64,000 nucleotides of DNA from Sindora glabra (taxonomy: Eukaryota > Streptophyta > Magnoliopsida > Fabales > Fabaceae): positions 14,961,701 to 15,025,700 of the forward strand of contig CM035233.1 of NCBI GenBank assembly GCA_020226215.1, written 5' to 3'. The translations under genes and the position numbers were made by a program. Every line of letters starts with the position of its first letter. The stretch's first letter is position 1. The notes below the pieces were generated by a model. The model did no database searches. It worked only from the letters and a program-made list of their open reading frames with translations, and was not told the origin of the DNA. Positions 60,139 to 64,000 of this stretch are shown in pieces.

Positions 60139-62508
60139 CCATGGCTTTTATAATGATGCAATAGCATTTGATATTATGTTTGGATTTTTTCCCCTTCCAT
60201 ATCTTAGGTTTGAACCGGGAACTATGTATATGTGTTTTAAATAATTGGTCACCATTACTATCTCAAAAAAAAGTTCACGTTATATAATAAATAAAATAAT
60301 ATTTAATATACTAATTTAAATATTAAGATATAAAGTACATCCTAATTCTTTACAAATAACTTAATTAAACAGAAAATATTCATATTCTATTTACAGTCGG
60401 GAAAAAATTCAAAATGTAAAATATTGATCAAATGTAACCTAAAATAAAATGTCAAAAGTGATTAAAATTTAGACTCAATTTACAACAGGTAATATTTTTG
60501 GGAAAAAAAAATCAATATCTAGATAAAATATGTTTGGAAGTTTTCCAAAAATTACGAGTTGAACGCAGTTAACGTGTTTTTTTTTTTTTTTTTGGTCCCT
60601 CATATTATGTGCTATTGTTTTATGGCATTGCTATACTGTCTTTTAGGATATAAAATAAATATTATATAGGCCAGAACTACAATACCTAAGTAAAATTTAA
60701 GGGTGCGAAAGTTCAGGGTATTTGGCAACATTATTACCCTTATATTTTGATGAATATATTATTACTATTAGATTTTTAAAACAAATAATGGACACCTATT
60801 TTTTTTTATAGTTTTGTATTTGTTAATTTAGTTTCTAATAGAACAAAATTGAACCATTGATTTTGATTTGGCGCAAATTGCGTTGTCAATTTATTACATG
60901 GGTATACATGGCCCATTAAAGTACCTGGATATGAAAGTTTAATCCAATTATATAATATTGTTGCTAGGTAATAATAATTATAAACTTGTGATAGTTGCAA
61001 GTTAATTTTATTTTAATATTTTGTCTCTAAGTTGTTACTTTATATAAATGCTGCATCTTACAAATTCAATTACAAAAGAGGAGTGAAATTTTCTTTAGAA
61101 AGAAGAAATACTTAACATGGTAGGTGATGGACAATGTATAATGGCAGCTCTTTTACCCTTTATATCTAATAGAGTAAATGCGAAAAACCTGTTCCGTCAT
61201 TGTTTGAAACAAGAAAATTCGCAGCACAACGAATGCTTGAAAATTGAAAAGAGTTTTCTAAATATTTGATAAAAAAAAAAAAAGCCTCTGTGTCAGCATA
61301 TTTGGCTTTCTTTTACTGTTTCATTGAGTTGATTTTATATTTTTTATAACTGCGATCCTTGTATCTTGTAATAAATATTAAGACTAGAAATCATTTGTTT
61401 TACCTTTGGTTCACACATATACCACATTATATCGAAACTTTCATTTGATCATTCATTATTACTTCAATTTTTGTTTCGACCACTTTTTGGGTTGTGTTGT
61501 TGGATTAAGTTTAAGTATAAATTCATTTAATTATATAAGTATTAAGATATTTTAACATACTCTCTTTCATTTATAAGATTATGCATTTTTAATGATTAAT
61601 TTAATTTACTCAACCTGTAAATTTTGACCTTGATAAATCATTTTTATTATGCAAAAACTCAAAAGACATCTATAAATAAGAATATTTATTGTACATTTTA
61701 ATAAGCTAAAAATAATTTTTTTCACATTTAAAAATTGAATAATGATATTCTTATCATTAAATTTTCTTCATATCTTTGTGAGCTACAACGCTTAAATCAA
61801 GCGAAACGAACAATCAATTAGCGTTACAACATGTGAAAGGGCGAAAAACCTTACGAAATATGTTTCTTCACTTCTGACTTTTCTAACCGTGCGGATTTGT
61901 TCGATTCGTCAATTACATTGAAATGGGCGAACAAAGACGTCTAGGCCACTCATCTTAACTTTTAATAAAGAAAATAAAATTAATAAAACAATAATTTATT
62001 TATCGAAGGATTTAAGTTTGATCTATGTAAAAATGTTTTAATTACTCATTTATTTTTGTTTTATCACATCATTAAAAATTATTTAATATTTTTTTATTAT
62101 AGGTTAAAAAAATTAGTTACTATTACTTTATTAATGAGATATCATCTAATTTTTTTGATAGTGTAAGAAGATATAAACTAATATTAAATTAAATTTAAAC
62201 TCTTATTTGAATTATCATTTTGATATATATTATAAAAAATCTAAATATATAATTATGTTATTATTTTTAATTAGTCACTAATACATTTATGAGTTTAAAT
62301 ATTATTCATTATCAATATAAAATTTTTTACACTTTTGATGAATAAAAAGATGACACATTGTTAAAAAATTAACTAATAATTTTTTACCAAATGAATGATG
62401 GTGTAAAATTAATTTACACTATAGTAAATCAAATTAAAATCTTATATTTATTGTAAAAAGATTGGCTAGAATCTTCAACTTTGATGATTTATATTTGATA
62501 TCCCTTTT
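60139..62508. other. unassigned DNA
   Basis: No gene is recognised. A T17 run lies at 60577-60593. At about 60205-60275 a GGTTTGAACCGGGAAC phrase resembles the reverse complement of a tRNA-like or SINE B-box region, but no A box is convincing. Around 61790-61940 there is a slightly GC-richer patch with several CG dinucleotides and no recognisable coding content. The frame 60806-61000 has no motif. Confidence 0.45.
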
Positions 62509-63290
62509 CATTACACCAAAAGAAAAAACGTCGGGTAGAGGAAGTTCCGGTTACGCTATTGAGGTGGTTATAACTGCATCTAAGCTTCTTGGTGGCGGTT
62601 ATGCAAACTACTACTAATTTGGTTGCTAGTGATGCATGGAGACGGTTACATTAAACTGCTGCAGAAAAAGGTTGAGCTTATGGAGGTGATTTCCAACTAC
62701 CACTCTATGGTTTCCCAATTGGAAGTGGCTTCATAACCACTGCGATGCTGCATTTTAAATTTTCAAATTTTGTTACTGGGGGCGATTACAACCTCCCCCA
62801 TGTTTTTAAATTTTTTTAATTTTATTTAGAGGTGATTCATAACCGCTCCTAAACTTATTTTTTTAAAAAAAAATCAATTGTTAATATTTCAATTTTATAA
62901 ACTATTGTTTTTTCTTTTTGGAAAAAAATTATTTCATAATCATAATAATAGCATTAAATATATAATTTCATATATGCTAAAGTAGAAACAAAATTTACAA
63001 CATGACTTCAAAAATGCAAAAAAAAAAAAAATCATTGGATTGTAAAAGTTGGAAATTGCATTATTTGATTAGAAATATGAAAGAAAAAGTAACTTAATTT
63101 AATAAATACCATAGGTACACAAGTTTCCTATATTAATCTAAAAAGAGTGGCAATGATTTCAGGCTTTGTTGCTCCTTCCTAAAGATATCCTAGGCTTTCT
63201 CTAAGGTGAATTTTAGTCTTTGTGAGCCCTTAAATTGACTTCAACGCTAACGTACACAATACTCATTTTCCTCAATATTTAAGTCTTTTA
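62509..63290 (+). mobile_element. left end of a different CACTA element (E)
   Basis: CATTACACCAAAAGAAAAAACG at 62509 resembles the CACTACAAGAAAAAA terminus of another CACTA group. The following 330 bp carry many short subterminal motifs of the form GGCGGTTAT, GAGGTGGTTATAAC and their complements (ATAACCACT, ATAACCGCTCC), typical of that group. Beyond 63100 the sequence loses these motifs. The other end is not in the window. Confidence 0.6.
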
Positions 63291-64000
63291 AAGTATGGTT
63301 GTGCTTATTTTAATGGATTTATGCTTATTTTGGAATAAATCATAAGTTTTGAGTTAAATAGAAAATAATAACTAACTAAGAAAATTTGATACTGTTTTAA
63401 TTTTTTGACCATAGCTTGAGTTTTGGACCTTTGTTTAGGATGATATTTATATCGATGAAAAATTAAGACAATTTTTTACAACTTTCACATTTTATGTAAG
63501 AGCCAATTTAGATATTTAATGGGTCAAATTTGGCCATGTAATTGATTTAGTGATGTTATCACAGTGTAGAAAACTTGACCTTTTCTTATTGTTTGTCCCA
63601 TAACTTGAATTACAAGAGCCTAAATTGCAAAATTCCAATACTTTAGGTTAGCTAAGACCAAAGAAACATGTTTCTAAAATTTTGGTGCCAAAGTCACATT
63701 TTTCTTTTAAGGAGGAAATGTAGTCCTAACTAGAGTGATGTGAATCAAACAATTTTAGACCTATTTTGGTGTGTGGGTCATAACCTAGGATATAAGCCTC
63801 CAAAGTATGAAAAATCTAATCTATTAGTCATCTAAGAATCATCCCTAAGTGTTTATAACGTATTTAAGCAAAATTAGAAGGTACATATGAAGCAAAATTG
63901 TAGCTAACCAAAAGTATTTAAGCAATCAACAAAATAGAATTTTTTTTCTCTTGGTATTTTGAGCTTTCAAGCCATAAGTGGCTAAACTCTCTTCTTTCAG
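63291..64000 (+). mobile_element. part of a Tat/Athila-like LTR at the window end
   Basis: The text resembles the LTR-like insert at 17900-19470 (both have ACAACTTTCAC and phrases like CATAACTTGA...GAGCC). It has no coding content. The left edge is approximate, and the right part continues beyond the window. Confidence 0.45.

Noticed and set aside
60205..60275. tRNA gene or SINE suggested by GGTTTGAACCGGG
   Set aside because: No cloverleaf and no convincing A box at the right distance on either strand.

Overview
This looks like a very AT-rich nuclear window from a flowering plant, probably a eudicot. I infer this from the element types: Ty1/copia elements of the TNT1-94 kind, Ty3/gypsy LTRs of the Tekay-like and Athila/Tat-like kinds, CACTA transposons carrying a C48 (Ulp1-like) protease, and a fragment of an endogenous plant pararetrovirus. 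I find no convincing host gene, no tRNA or rRNA, and nothing bacterial. No long open reading frame survives; every recognisable coding remnant belongs to a transposable element or a virus and carries stops, frameshifts or lost catalytic residues.

Layout. 1-1846: unassigned AT-rich DNA. 1852-7802: complete but decayed copia element on the minus strand (copia-1), ~305-bp LTRs and perfect ACTTT target duplications. 7808-12363: unassigned DNA with a ~63-bp tandem repeat (8395-8745), two TA microsatellites and a possible SINE. 12364-23493: plus-strand CACTA element (A), carrying a gypsy solo LTR at 12481-13901 with perfect CTATG duplications and a second LTR-like insert near 17900-19470. 23494-40114: minus-strand relative (CACTA B), joined tail to tail with A and split by a 12.6-kb copia element (copia-2, 26792-39365). 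Copia-2 holds a 2.8-kb gypsy solo LTR inside its 3' LTR (27293-30130, perfect TAAAT duplications) and another LTR element inside its RNase H region (30909-about 32865).

40115-42717: a minus-strand gypsy-type LTR and microsatellites. 42745-49569: decayed plus-strand gypsy element with two ~1.5-kb LTRs, a 48-bp coding minisatellite and gag remnants. 49570-53067: another minus-strand CACTA copy (D), which preserves the empty version of the copia-2 insertion site. 53845-59155: short CACTA derivative (C) with a ~230-bp tandem array, split by a solo LTR of the copia-2 family (56117-57494). 59420-60138: pararetrovirus movement-protein fragment between TA tracts, ending in a perfect 140-nt palindrome. 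60139-62508: unassigned. 62509-64000: start of a different CACTA family and part of an LTR, cut by the window end.

The parts do not work together as a pathway. The window is a stratified record of insertions, and the order can be read from target duplications and paralogous empty sites: CACTA elements first, then copia-2 and the solo LTRs, then gypsy insertions within copia-2. The most unusual structures are the pararetrovirus palindrome, the coding minisatellites at 8395-8745 and 44499-44770, and the gypsy LTR that landed on an older deletion junction. Boundaries, target duplications and motifs were read by eye; family names rest on recognised motifs and not on database searches.
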